The notes under the pieces: generated by a model
Seen by the model: the letters and a program-made list of their open reading frames with translations, nothing else
The model's database searches: none
What the model was told of the DNA's origin: nothing
Source: a virus
Length of the DNA stretch: 32,750 bases
IMG/VR virus record: IMGVR_UViG_3300040806_000692
Span: 1 to 32,750 of that record
Strand: one strand, 5' to 3'
In this document: positions 22,438 to 29,974 of the stretch, in pieces
Position numbering within the stretch: the first letter of the stretch is position 1
Layout of the letters: each line of letters begins with the position of its first letter
Program-made: the position numbers and the translations under genes

Positions 22438-25188
22438 TTAAACGCTCAAGTTACCTAATTGAACACGCAAAGTTGAGTTTTGATCATATATCTTAATAGC
22501 GCCGCTAGAATCCATAAAGATGGAGTTAGCTGTCTCGTCATCCGTTGCTGATATGGCCAGCTGTTTTGATGTTATAGCATCAGCTCCTATCTGTGTGGCC
22601 GTGATTGTTTCAGCAGTTATTTTATCGGCGTCTAATGATCCGGCTGCTATACGCTCAGCAGATAAAAAACCAGTCGATATTTTCGATGCGTTAAGGCTAC
22701 TTACTTTGAGATCGGTGATAGCACCGTTGGCTATATTAGCAGTATCTACTGCTAGAGTTCCTATCTTAGCTGTGTCTATAGCGCCGTTCTTAATAAAAGC
22801 TTGGTCAATATAAACACCAGCAGGTACGGTAACGCCGTTAAGGGTAGTAGGAGTAGTGTTAACTATAAACGGTATGGAGTCTACATTACCAGAACCTATA
22901 GCGAAACGATCAGCCCTCACAATAAACTCAGAATAAGGAGTACCGTCTTCTCTAGGTGTGGAAGCTAAGCCAAAACCGGAAACATAACCATTGTTATCTA
23001 TTTTAACTGTAAACTGCGACTCTAAGCCGTCTACAGACTCTGCATTAACTTGAATAGCTGATGTGTGATCATTGACCGTAGAAGACAACGTGCTAACACT
23101 CTGGCTTAGGCTATTAATGCCTTGCTCAGTAACGGTAACCCTATTAGTTACAACGGTTACATTATTAGCGTTAGCAGCTATTTCACCATCATTTGTTGTT
23201 ATCTGGTTTTGTAGACCGACTATCAATTGGCCTTGCGAAGATATAGTACCTTCAGTAGCGTCAACACGAGAATCCAAAGCATTAACAGCAGAACTTGTAG
23301 CGCCTAGCCCTGTGACGGGGTCGTTAACTGTGTTATTCAGTACTGTAATAGCATTGCTGTTAGAGCTAATACTGCCTTCAGCAGATGTAACTCTGGTAGT
23401 AAGATCGTTTACAGCAGTCGATGTAGCAGATACGCCTGTTGTTGGGTTGTTGACTGTAGACTCAAGTGCTGTTATGTCTCCTTGTGCTACAGTTATAGAA
23501 TTGCCTTGAGCAGTAACCGTATTATTTAAATTAGATATAGCAGTGCCGTTTGCGCTAATGCTCGAATTAGCAGTAGTAAGGCCAGCACTTAGTGTGGTTA
23601 CGCTTGACTGCAAACTCCCTATATCATCGCCCTGACTAACAACAGTACTATTAAGAGTACTAATAGCCGAGCTGTTTGCGCTAATACCATTTTGAAGGTT
23701 GGTAACACTACCTTGCAGCGAAGTAACATCGGCCTGAATAGATCCGATCGTATTGCCTTGCGTAGTAACTGTGTTAGTTAGTGATGTTAGGGCAGAGCCT
23801 TGGGCGCTGGCTGTATTTTGTAAGTTAACTACGTCCGCTTCCAGAGTTACGATATCCGACTGTATGGCAGATATGCTGTTACCCTGTGTTGTAACAGTGT
23901 TAGTCAACGTGTTCAGCGCTGTCGCTGTAGCAAGTCTAGAAGACCCGTCTGGGCTAAACACTTCCCCTTCTAAAGAGGTTATATCGATCTGCACGCTAGT
24001 AATAGCGTTACCCTGAGTCTGTACTGTAGAAGATAGAGCTGATAGCGCACTCGATGTGGCGAGCCTACTTGATCCATCAGGGTTAAATACTTCGTTGTTA
24101 AGATCTGTAACGTCAGTAGATATCGAGGTTACCGTGCCGTTTAGGTTAATAACAGTAGTATCAAGTACGGATAGAGCAGCCGCTGTAGCAAGCCTACTAG
24201 ACCCATCACCATTAAATACTTCAACATCTAATGCAGTAATTGCCGCTTCGTTTGCTGCAATACGCGGATCTTCCAGCGATACCCACTCTAAACCGCTACC
24301 TTGGTCAATCCAAACGTACACTTTGTTGTTGTCATCGCTGTCATACCACCGAGAGAATTCTGCGATCGTGCCAACAGGATTATCTAGCGGGGCTGTAGCC
24401 TGTACGTAAACAGATGTTGTGCCAGCTACTAGATCGTTAATAGAAGACTGGATGTTGGATATGTTTGTGTTAATCGACGTAATACTATTGTTTAGCGACG
24501 TTATGTTGGTGTCGTTAGTATTTAGTCGTGTTACCAAGTTAGAGCCAGTGTAAGAGTCTACATACCCAGTAAACGTTTCTAGCGCCTCAATAAGATCAAT
24601 ACGTGTGTTTAAGTCGTTATACAGTTGCCCTTCTGTTATAGAGTCTGTAAGCGTTGTAAGTAGGAAATCAATATCAGGCGCTGTTTCAGCATATACACCA
24701 GAGACGGCGTTAAATGCACCGGCAACATCCAGAGTATTAACGTTTCTAGCCCAGTAATATCTACCCTTGCCGCCACCAACTTGATCATTAATAACAGCAG
24801 CGTTAGTAAGTCCGATAGGTTTAGCATTCGCCAGATCTTGGTATGGAGTCAAATCTTCGGGTGGCGACAATATGTCAAATGTATCGGAAGCCCATACCTC
24901 AGTGTAAGCATGGTTTGCGTAGTTAACTACATCCCACGTAATAATTATGTTTTGAAATGCGCCATCAGCAAATAAACCAGTAACTACTGGCGGTATGCCA
25001 TAGTCAGGGCCATCAATGCCAACGGGGTTATTATTCTCATCTATAAGACCGAGGTCACGAAGGCTTTGGTTAGTCAGATATCCACCAGTCCCTGCACCGT
25101 TAAGCACGTCACGAACGCGATCCAAAAATATGCGAACGTCTCTAGGTACCTGTGACGTAATTGTTGGTAACGATCTTCCGCTAGACAT
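22438..25188 (-). CDS. Central tail fibre/tip protein, coiled-coil with DUF1983-like C-terminus
   Basis: A 916-aa protein. Residues 60-180 contain a fibronectin-like segment (NIIITWDVVNYANHAYTEVW). Residues 180-715 are long stretches of Ser/Thr/Asn heptad repeats (NTVTTQGNSI type) typical of trimeric tail fibres, interrupted by three EVF-(N/S)-xDGSSRLAT units. From about 715, NNGYVSGFGLAS and SEFIVRADRFAIG match the DUF1983 region of lambda gpJ-like tip proteins. The end consists of ADKI/GAI-type short repeats expected to form a beta-helix-like fibre. It probably links tail tip to receptor binding. A GGAG site precedes ATG 25188. It overlaps the previous gene by eight bases. Confidence 0.8.
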   Translation of the reverse strand: MSSGRSLPTITSQVPRDVRIFLDRVRDVLNGAGTGGYLTNQSLRDLGLIDENNNPVGIDGPDYGIPPVVTGLFADGAFQNIIITWDVVNYANHAYTEVWASDTFDILSPPEDLTPYQDLANAKPIGLTNAAVINDQVGGGKGRYYWARNVNTLDVAGAFNAVSGVYAETAPDIDFLLTTLTDSITEGQLYNDLNTRIDLIEALETFTGYVDSYTGSNLVTRLNTNDTNITSLNNSITSINTNISNIQSSINDLVAGTTSVYVQATAPLDNPVGTIAEFSRWYDSDDNNKVYVWIDQGSGLEWVSLEDPRIAANEAAITALDVEVFNGDGSSRLATAAALSVLDTTVINLNGTVTSISTDVTDLNNEVFNPDGSSRLATSSALSALSSTVQTQGNAITSVQIDITSLEGEVFSPDGSSRLATATALNTLTNTVTTQGNSISAIQSDIVTLEADVVNLQNTASAQGSALTSLTNTVTTQGNTIGSIQADVTSLQGSVTNLQNGISANSSAISTLNSTVVSQGDDIGSLQSSVTTLSAGLTTANSSISANGTAISNLNNTVTAQGNSITVAQGDITALESTVNNPTTGVSATSTAVNDLTTRVTSAEGSISSNSNAITVLNNTVNDPVTGLGATSSAVNALDSRVDATEGTISSQGQLIVGLQNQITTNDGEIAANANNVTVVTNRVTVTEQGINSLSQSVSTLSSTVNDHTSAIQVNAESVDGLESQFTVKIDNNGYVSGFGLASTPREDGTPYSEFIVRADRFAIGSGNVDSIPFIVNTTPTTLNGVTVPAGVYIDQAFIKNGAIDTAKIGTLAVDTANIANGAITDLKVSSLNASKISTGFLSAERIAAGSLDADKITAETITATQIGADAITSKQLAISATDDETANSIFMDSSGAIKIYDQNSTLRVQLGNLSV
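23923..24222 (-). repeat. Three GSSRLAT coding repeats in the tail fibre gene
   Basis: Three related segments (about 24181-24222, 24053-24093 and 23923-23964) encode EVF-x-x-DGSSRLAT-x-x-AL. They are about 42-44 codons apart within the heptad region. The DNA copies are diverged. Likely structural breaks in the coiled coil. Confidence 0.75.
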
Positions 25189-26779
25189 TAGCTAACTCCG
25201 ACATAGACTGACTTAGGGCAGCAGAAAATATCTCATTCGTACCTGTTATCTCGAACTCCCAGTCCCTTGCTGATATCGGTGGAAGCCTAAACGGGAATCT
25301 AGAGGTTACAGTTTGCGTGTGTATAAGCGAACCGTCTGCGTATATCTTCATTGTAACTGGGTAAGCTTCTGCTTCTACCTGTGCACACGACATACCCATA
25401 ACTGCGGGTAACGCGAACAGTTTAGATTTCCACTGGTATGTTAGCTCACTACCTTCGTTCCAAGGCTTTATTTCGCCAGCCGTCATCAGGTATAGCGTGT
25501 CGTCTCGCAAATTATGGTAACCAACGGTAGCGTACACATCGTTCAGAGTGAACTGCCCAGTAGCGAAATCAAATACAAAAGAACCAGTAGCAGTACCGTT
25601 ATCGTAGAAACCAACGTATTTCATATCTGTGTGAAACGCTACGATAGAAGAGGGGTTTATAAGTGTCTGCCACTGCTCTTGGGTGTACATACTCTGTGTT
25701 AGCAAACTAGAGCCGTTTGAAGACAACGATACTAAGCCATCAGGTGATGCATAAATCACTGTGTTATTAAAGCTGACTATACTGCGCTTAGATATGCACG
25801 CCTGCTCTATGTCAGACTTAACTACAACCACAGAGTCTGGATGTGAACCCTGTATGAAATACGGCGTGCCCTTGGTAAGCACGGCTAATGTGGTATCCAT
25901 ACGGCCTAAACCAACTACTGGGAAATCAATTGTCTGTCTATATGCGTCTGGCCATGCATGCGGTACGTACGGTTCACAAAAGTAAACATCTCTACTAACA
26001 AAACCGGCCATAACTCCATTAGGCAAGTTGATCAAACCAGCTAAATCATCAGGTGGGGCTAGCCAGTCTATTGACGGTATAACCTCGCCTAAATCCTCTG
26101 GGTCAATCGTATCGTTGAATCCACCTATTGCTGAAGCCAAAGTTAGCTCTGTAACAAACAAGAAAGAACCGCTAACAGCCCTGTATATACGTACATGTGT
26201 AGCAGCATAACCAGAAGGTGGTGTTGTAACACCAGATACCGCCACGTCTTGGCCGGGCCACACATCGACACTATCTGAAGGAGGTGCAGGAGCAGACTCT
26301 ACAGATCGAACCCCAACCTTGTTCACGTATGTATATGTATATACTCTAGTTTCCCTTGTAAGGGTAGTAGTATCCGCTGGATCAGCGCCTAATGTCAGTT
26401 CTAGGCCAACAGATGGGGCGGGTAAGCCTAGCGGTATCGGTGAGTTTGTGTAACCTGCTCGAATAGCTTTCGGATAGCCATCACCAGTATAAAACGTCCA
26501 CTCTTCTGTATCACCTGCTATCTGGCTACGGCATACATCTACATCGCTACCCCACCCGAGCCACCCAGAAGCTGGATTGTCATTGTCTTGCCCAAACTTA
26601 TATATGGTCTGCGAACTTCCTACAATATTAGCAACCGTAGTGCCGAGGCCTTTTAGGGGACGGAGAGAACCGCGAAATACATCGCAATTATCAGCAATCT
26701 GTGCCTGTTGATCTTTTAAGTAACGCGGTGGCGTCTTGGGTGATATGCCGTTAAACGCACGTACAGTGATTGCTGCCAT
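25181..26779 (-). CDS. Putative podovirus tail structural protein, 532 aa
   Basis: Starts at ATG 26779 with AGGA seven bases upstream on the minus strand. The opening AAITVRAFNGISPKTPPRYL and CDVFRGSLRPLKGLGTTV resemble the start of large beta-rich tail proteins in other podoviruses. The rest is mostly beta strands with Gly/Asp turns, including KVGVRSVESAPAPPSDSV and IYASPDGLVSLSSNGSSLL, suggesting a propeller or beta-sandwich array. No catalytic motif. First gene of the tail operon, behind its own promoter and the upstream terminator. Specific tail position (hub or nozzle) is not determinable from sequence. Confidence 0.7.
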   Translation of the reverse strand: MAAITVRAFNGISPKTPPRYLKDQQAQIADNCDVFRGSLRPLKGLGTTVANIVGSSQTIYKFGQDNDNPASGWLGWGSDVDVCRSQIAGDTEEWTFYTGDGYPKAIRAGYTNSPIPLGLPAPSVGLELTLGADPADTTTLTRETRVYTYTYVNKVGVRSVESAPAPPSDSVDVWPGQDVAVSGVTTPPSGYAATHVRIYRAVSGSFLFVTELTLASAIGGFNDTIDPEDLGEVIPSIDWLAPPDDLAGLINLPNGVMAGFVSRDVYFCEPYVPHAWPDAYRQTIDFPVVGLGRMDTTLAVLTKGTPYFIQGSHPDSVVVVKSDIEQACISKRSIVSFNNTVIYASPDGLVSLSSNGSSLLTQSMYTQEQWQTLINPSSIVAFHTDMKYVGFYDNGTATGSFVFDFATGQFTLNDVYATVGYHNLRDDTLYLMTAGEIKPWNEGSELTYQWKSKLFALPAVMGMSCAQVEAEAYPVTMKIYADGSLIHTQTVTSRFPFRLPPISARDWEFEITGTNEIFSAALSQSMSELANV

Positions 26780-26807
26780 GACAATATCCTGATAAATATG
26801 TTGCTAG

Positions 26808-26836
26808 ATTATATTACAGGATGATATGGCGTTCCA
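26808..26836 (-). promoter_or_regulatory. Putative sigma70-like promoter for the tail operon
   Basis: On the minus strand a perfect TATAAT -10 (26808-26813) lies 17 bases downstream of a weak -35 TGGAAC (26831-26836, three of six matches). Transcription would start near 26801, giving a short leader before the 532-aa gene. It lies directly after a terminator, which makes a new promoter here logical. Confidence 0.45.
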
Positions 26837-26843
26837 CCACAAG

Positions 26844-26869
26844 AAAAAAGCCCCGTGGGGAGGCGGGGC
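26844..26869 (-). terminator. Intrinsic terminator after the lysis genes (minus strand)
   Basis: Read on the minus strand, GCCCCG/CGGGGC forms a six-base stem with an eight-base loop (26850-26869), followed by six T (26844-26849). It lies after the lysozyme gene and should end lysis-cassette transcripts before the tail operon promoter. Confidence 0.85.
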
Positions 26870-26914
26870 AAACTATGGAGTAACTTTGAGGAACTATGAC
26901 GTTCGAGTACTAAT

Positions 26915-27337
26915 CTAAACTAAATACTGGCCAGTTTCAACCATATAACTCAATTCTTTTGCTCGATCACCAACTTGTCTAGCCCACTTGCTGTTTAACA
27001 TCTCTGCCGCTGCTTGTGAGTACTGGCCTTCAGCAACATATTTGAGTGTTATACGAAAACCTAAGAAGTTAGGCAGGCCAAGATTAAAGCACATGTCAAT
27101 TAGCGCCTCTTGGCGCACTTGGTCTAGATCAGCAAACCAAGAAAACACAGACAACTCTTTGTAGCAGCGTTCTATGTCATTTTGTAATAAGAAGTCCACT
27201 TCTGCATCTGATAGGCCCATACCAACGCCTTCACGCAAACAGCGACCAACGCCAATAGTCTCGTAACCAAGGTGGTCTTCATAAACATAGTTGCGTACGC
27301 CCTCGTGCCGCTTTAACATGTCGATAAGGTAGTTCAT
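26915..27337 (-). CDS. T4-type lysozyme (endolysin, GH24)
   Basis: A 140-aa protein with the T4 lysozyme catalytic triad in order: E12 (LKRHEG), D21 and T27 in the segment EDHLGYETIGVG. Later helices include ALIDMCFNLGLPNFLGFR and KWARQVGDRAKEL, matching the second lobe. It hydrolyses the beta-1,4 bond of peptidoglycan to release progeny. There is no signal peptide, so it depends on a holin. The start overlaps the holin stop (ATGA). Followed by an intrinsic terminator. Confidence 0.93.
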   Translation of the reverse strand: MNYLIDMLKRHEGVRNYVYEDHLGYETIGVGRCLREGVGMGLSDAEVDFLLQNDIERCYKELSVFSWFADLDQVRQEALIDMCFNLGLPNFLGFRITLKYVAEGQYSQAAAEMLNSKWARQVGDRAKELSYMVETGQYLV

Positions 27338-27699
27338 TTGGTTTTGTTCCTTAGTACACCTTCAAAAGCACCGCCGCCGAAGTAGAAGAAAACAATCGTC
27401 AGCATAATCTCACCGATGTAAAAATCTCCAAGAACCGCTTTTACTGCGTCTATATCACCTTCGCCAAGCAAAGTCATAGTGAGTACCAAAACAAAGCAGG
27501 ACAGAAAGGTAAACGCAAACATAACCGCCAAGTAACGCTGGGCAATCTTGAATGGTGCATAGGCTTGTAGCAGATCAGTCCTAGCTTTTGACTTAGCTTG
27601 GATTTCTTCCTCAGTGGAAGTGTGCATGTCATCAATGAGCTGTAAGCCCTTCTGAACAACATCACCTGAGCCTAATATCTTACCAAGAGCTTGCCACAT
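27334..27699 (-). CDS. Holin-like membrane protein, 121 aa
   Basis: An amphipathic N-terminal half (DVVQKGLQLIDDMHTSTEEE) is followed by two hydrophobic helices at about residues 56-78 (YLAVMFAFTFLSCFVLVLTM) and 94-115 (IGEIMLTIVFFYFGGGAF), then a basic end. This layout matches the 3TM/GTA-type phage holin family. The gene is directly upstream of and overlapping the lysozyme gene. It is expected to make holes in the inner membrane to release the endolysin. Exact holin class unproven; a second candidate is the 62-aa protein at 28430-28618. Confidence 0.75.
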   Translation of the reverse strand: MWQALGKILGSGDVVQKGLQLIDDMHTSTEEEIQAKSKARTDLLQAYAPFKIAQRYLAVMFAFTFLSCFVLVLTMTLLGEGDIDAVKAVLGDFYIGEIMLTIVFFYFGGGAFEGVLRNKTK

Positions 27700-27700
27700 A

Positions 27701-28132
27701 TCAACCCCCTAAAACCGCACTCGATATCACGAAGATAGCGTACACACCTATGAGTCCAAGACAGCCAGCAATAATAATACTTGCATACTGCCAGCGTTGA
27801 TTGATCTTTCTGATCCTCTCATTACGCTCTAAAAGCCGTTCCTTTCTGGCTTCGGCTTGGAACTTTACAAAGTCATCCCACAAGCCAGCTCTACCGTAGT
27901 ATTGCATTAATTCTCTAAGTTCGTCTTCGGCTTGCTTGATCTGTTCAAGTGCCGCAAATTCCTCAGCGTCACTGGTAAAACTGTTCTTCTTTGCTTGTCG
28001 TAACTTAAGGTCTTCTTTGGCTGTGGTCATCTGACCTATAAAACTAAAACAGTCGGTCAAATCCCTGCCGTTGGCTACGAACTCTTTAACTACCGAGTAA
28101 GCGGCATTAAACGCGGCGAGTTCCGCAATCAC
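27701..28132 (-). CDS. Conserved lysis-region membrane protein, 143 aa
   Basis: Starts at GTG 28132 within the GTGA overlap with the previous gene. The soluble part is helical and charged (AEDELRELMQYYGRAGLWDD), and a C-terminal hydrophobic helix (about residues 116-141, YASIIIAGCLGLIGVYAIFV) anchors it in the membrane. I recognise the AAFNAAYSVVKEFVANGRDL opening and the YYGRAGLWDDF motif from proteins of many marine phages, which have no firm function. Being in the lysis cassette suggests a holin modulator, antiholin or spanin-like part; unresolved. Confidence 0.75.
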   Translation of the reverse strand: MIAELAAFNAAYSVVKEFVANGRDLTDCFSFIGQMTTAKEDLKLRQAKKNSFTSDAEEFAALEQIKQAEDELRELMQYYGRAGLWDDFVKFQAEARKERLLERNERIRKINQRWQYASIIIAGCLGLIGVYAIFVISSAVLGG

Positions 28133-28425
28133 TTGTCAGCCTTGTTCTCTTGAATGAGTTTAAGTATCTGACGGATATCCTGCCTCTGCTCCTCGACCAT
28201 TTTTAAAATGTGCTTTTGATCTGAATTCAAAACGGCTGTGTCTTTCTGGATATCGGAGATTGAGGCTTGCATTGCAGTCTGACGTTCTTGTAACTGCTTG
28301 ATTTGCAAATCTGCTGTTTCTTGACCATTGGCTAGAGTCGCATAAGCCACGCCACCAGCAAAAACAAGCGCGCAACTGGTGGTTAGCACCTCTGCGGAAA
28401 TTACTTTATTCCAGTCAATAGCCAT
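28129..28425 (-). CDS. Spanin-like membrane-anchored coiled-coil protein, 98 aa
   Basis: One N-terminal membrane helix (about 13-32, VLTTSCALVFAGGVAYATLA) is followed by an uninterrupted coiled coil to the end (LQIKQLQERQTAMQASISDI). This anchor-plus-coiled-coil plan is that of i-spanins (Rz) or small phage lysis regulators. No Rz1-like lipoprotein partner was found embedded or downstream, so spanin identity is open. Gene spacing: four-base overlap with the 143-aa gene. Confidence 0.6.
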   Translation of the reverse strand: MAIDWNKVISAEVLTTSCALVFAGGVAYATLANGQETADLQIKQLQERQTAMQASISDIQKDTAVLNSDQKHILKMVEEQRQDIRQILKLIQENKADK

Positions 28426-28429
28426 AGCA

Positions 28430-28618
28430 TCATTTCTCGCTTAAAGGTTGCGTAGTAATGAATCTAAGTATAACTATACCACTAGCTATTGCACAACCAA
28501 TAGTGGCTTGGACCGCTGGGTTAGCGGGTATATACCCCACAAAGCCCTGCAACACCGATAAACAGGCAATTGCTACGCCAAACTGCACCGTCCTAGACTT
28601 TAGGGCTTGTTTAACCAT
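28430..28618 (-). CDS. Small two-helix membrane protein, holin candidate, 62 aa
   Basis: Two hydrophobic helices, about residues 11-30 (VQFGVAIACLSVLQGFVGYI) and 35-54 (AVQATIGCAIASGIVILRFI), are separated by a short Pro-containing turn and flanked by a basic N-terminus and a short charged end. Size and topology fit class II holins or antiholins. First gene of the minus-strand lysis cassette, transcribed away from the lone plus-strand gene. Which of the two hydrophobic proteins is the true holin cannot be decided here. Confidence 0.65.
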   Translation of the reverse strand: MVKQALKSRTVQFGVAIACLSVLQGFVGYIPANPAVQATIGCAIASGIVILRFITTQPLSEK

Positions 28619-28647
28619 TGGGCACTACCATAAAAATCAGTTACGGG

Positions 28648-28678
28648 TATTGTACTATACGCCCACTAATATACAATA
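28648..28678. promoter_or_regulatory. Symmetric dyad with promoter-like boxes on both strands
   Basis: TATTGTA (28648-28654) and its perfect reverse complement TACAATA (28672-28678) are 17 bases apart. On each strand the arms form a -10-like TACAAT with a TTGTA-type -35 sixteen bases upstream, pointing toward 28733 (plus) and toward 28618 (minus). It lies between two divergent genes. It could be a divergent promoter pair or an operator. Confidence 0.45.
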
Positions 28679-28684
28679 GATGTC

Positions 28685-28700
28685 AACCACACAAGTGGTT
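28685..28700. repeat. Operator-like inverted repeat
   Basis: AACCAC and GTGGTT form perfect six-base arms around ACAA. It lies where a transcript from the proposed plus-strand promoter would begin (about 28684), in the leader of the 78-aa gene. It could be a regulator-binding site or a small RNA hairpin. Confidence 0.4.
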
Positions 28701-28732
28701 ACTTAATTTCAGCATACCTATATGGAGCGAAC

Positions 28733-28969
28733 ATGACTGACCAAAAACAAGATACCATCAACATTGATGGCGTAGAGTATAACTATGCGGATCTATCTGA
28801 AAACGTTAAGTATTTCATAGCGCAGATAAACGATCTTAAGAGCCAGATGGATATAGCTAAAGCGCGACTAGACCAACTGAGTGTAGCAAACAAAGGATTC
28901 TTAGACTTGCTAAAGGCTGAGATGGAAAAGCCCAAAGAGGGCGAGTTAGCTGATAAAGTTGTTAACTAA
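28733..28969 (+). CDS. Lone plus-strand DUF6447-like protein, 78 aa
   Basis: Begins MTDQKQDTINIDGVEYNYAD and continues with LSENVKYFIAQINDLKSQMD, a coiled coil to about residue 60, then an acidic/basic tail. The pattern INIDG-EY-ADLS-x-x-V/A and the coiled coil match my memory of DUF6447, a small phage protein of unknown role. It is the only plus-strand gene between minus-strand lysis and fibre modules, with its own promoter-like dyad upstream, GGAG at 28724-28727 and a terminator directly at its stop. So it is probably expressed independently of its neighbours. Confidence 0.8.
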   Translation: MTDQKQDTINIDGVEYNYADLSENVKYFIAQINDLKSQMDIAKARLDQLSVANKGFLDLLKAEMEKPKEGELADKVVN

Positions 28970-28988
28970 GGGGCTTACGCCCCTTTTT
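28968..28988 (+). terminator. Intrinsic terminator of the lone plus-strand gene
   Basis: GGGGC/GCCCC stem with TTAC loop, extended by AA/TT and followed by TTTTT, overlapping the TAA stop of the 78-aa gene. It is also the boundary to the opposing 110-aa gene (stop at 28990), so it may work in both directions, though the T-run on the minus strand is weak. Confidence 0.85.
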
Positions 28989-28989
28989 G

Positions 28990-29322
28990 TTATGGGGCTG
29001 TAGGTGTTTCTTCTGGAGCAGGAGCCCAAGGCATAGAAGCGTCTGTGATTGTCTGCTGATCAATCTGCTTTTGGATCTGCCCATTCACGTGCTCTTCATA
29101 TGAGTCAACCACTACAGCCTGTATCCAACCGAGTACATCTGCCTCTGTTAACTGGTCAAATGGAATATAGCCTTCTGCCGTCTCGTCTACCTCAAATGGT
29201 GTTGCACCAGAAAAAGATCCAACATTGCCGTCTGCATCTGTGCCAGTCTTCTTCCAGTATGTCTGGACTACTCCGCCGTCGTTAGTTGTTTTAAGCCCTG
29301 TGACTTCCCATGTGTATTGCAT
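28990..29322 (-). CDS. Conserved phage protein (DUF7936-like), 110 aa
   Basis: The N-terminus MQYTWEVTGLKTTNDGGVVQ begins a beta-rich domain with QTYWKKTGTDADGNV and the helix LTEADVLGWIQAVV. The TW-x-VxxL opening, the WKxTGTD strand and the TEADVLGWI helix resemble the DUF7936-type proteins I know from T4-like cyanophages and others (recollection). It is likely a tail-associated accessory protein given its place after the fibre and its assembly protein. AAGGAG precedes ATG 29322 on the minus strand. It ends in a Pro-rich, acidic tail. Confidence 0.6.
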   Translation of the reverse strand: MQYTWEVTGLKTTNDGGVVQTYWKKTGTDADGNVGSFSGATPFEVDETAEGYIPFDQLTEADVLGWIQAVVVDSYEEHVNGQIQKQIDQQTITDASMPWAPAPEETPTAP

Positions 29323-29340
29323 ATCGTTCTCCTTCTGAGA

Positions 29341-29679
29341 TTATGCGAGTTGTGGTCGTGTGTCTGGAAACTGATCCGTGTTTGGCCAGTCTCTTAGTTC
29401 TTGCCTGTATGCTGTTAGCGCTTCCTTCTGCGGGTAATCAGGGAGAAGCATTATTGAGTCTGTTCTCTTCAGCTCTGCATCTCTCCACTCCCTAGCCTGA
29501 TCTTCAATCTGCGCTTGAGTATATGCAAACTCTCCTGTTGATGGGTCGTATGTTTTGCCAACAATTGAAGTGTCATAAAAATCAACTACAGACTCATTTG
29601 CCTGTAACTCATACCCAAGTTTAACCTGCTTTACGCCAACGCACACGCCCTGATCATTTAATGTAATTACATTACTCAT
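29341..29679 (-). CDS. Tail-fibre-assembly-like protein, 112 aa
   Basis: N-terminal beta strands (NVITLNDQGVCVGVKQVKLG) precede a conserved C-terminal helical block: WRDAELKRTDSIMLLPDYPQ and ALTAYRQELRDWPNT. The RxxELxxxD, PDYP and AYRQELRDWP elements are those of phage tail-fibre assembly chaperones that fold or attach the adjacent fibre. The start overlaps the preceding 97-aa gene by eight bases. A second protein with a similar C-terminus is at 20302-20772, so one copy may serve each fibre. Confidence 0.78.
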   Translation of the reverse strand: MSNVITLNDQGVCVGVKQVKLGYELQANESVVDFYDTSIVGKTYDPSTGEFAYTQAQIEDQAREWRDAELKRTDSIMLLPDYPQKEALTAYRQELRDWPNTDQFPDTRPQLA

Positions 29680-29965
29680 ACTCTATAACCTCCCATGCAA
29701 CCGTGGAGTTATTGCTGTACCCGCTTCTTTGCACGAAAACCTCGGTAGAAGAGGACAGCCTTGCACTAGCCAAGGCATCGTCAATGTATGTTGCCTGAGC
29801 GTTTGAGTAACACCCGCCGTATGACAAAGTTGACTTTGATAAATCTACAGCCGTAATAGTGGCGATTGTGTAGGCTGCACTATTGGAAATTGATGATACA
29901 CCTCTTTGTATCGACTTTATCCCACCGCCGCCACCGCCTAAAACTGTTGTTAAATCATACGCCAT
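29672..29965 (-). CDS. Small fibre-associated protein, 97 aa
   Basis: Starts MAYDLTTVLGGGGGGIKSIQ, with a Gly-rich turn and the IKSIQRG motif, then alternating Ser/Thr/Tyr-rich strands. This GGxxxIKSIQRG-type domain occurs as short tail or fibre-tip proteins and at the ends of longer phage fibres. AAGGAGGA precedes the ATG. It follows the large fibre gene by ten bases and leads into the assembly-chaperone gene, which supports a structural or receptor-binding role; not proven. Confidence 0.68.
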   Translation of the reverse strand: MAYDLTTVLGGGGGGIKSIQRGVSSISNSAAYTIATITAVDLSKSTLSYGGCYSNAQATYIDDALASARLSSSTEVFVQRSGYSNNSTVAWEVIEYE

Positions 29966-29974
29966 GCGTCCTCC

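Noticed and set aside
22520-24409. Plus-strand frames opposite the 916-aa fibre gene
   Set aside because: Repetitive Val/Ser/Leu translations mirror the heptad codons of the real gene on the other strand.
22438-24600. Regularly spaced similar short sequences that could look like a CRISPR array
   Set aside because: They lie in one long open frame and encode heptad and GSSRLAT protein repeats; the DNA units are diverged and unevenly spaced.
28681-28686. A perfect TTGACA -35 box on the minus strand upstream of the lysis cassette
   Set aside because: The nearest reasonable -10 (TATAGT) is 21 bases away, too far for a standard promoter; the dyad boxes give better spacing.
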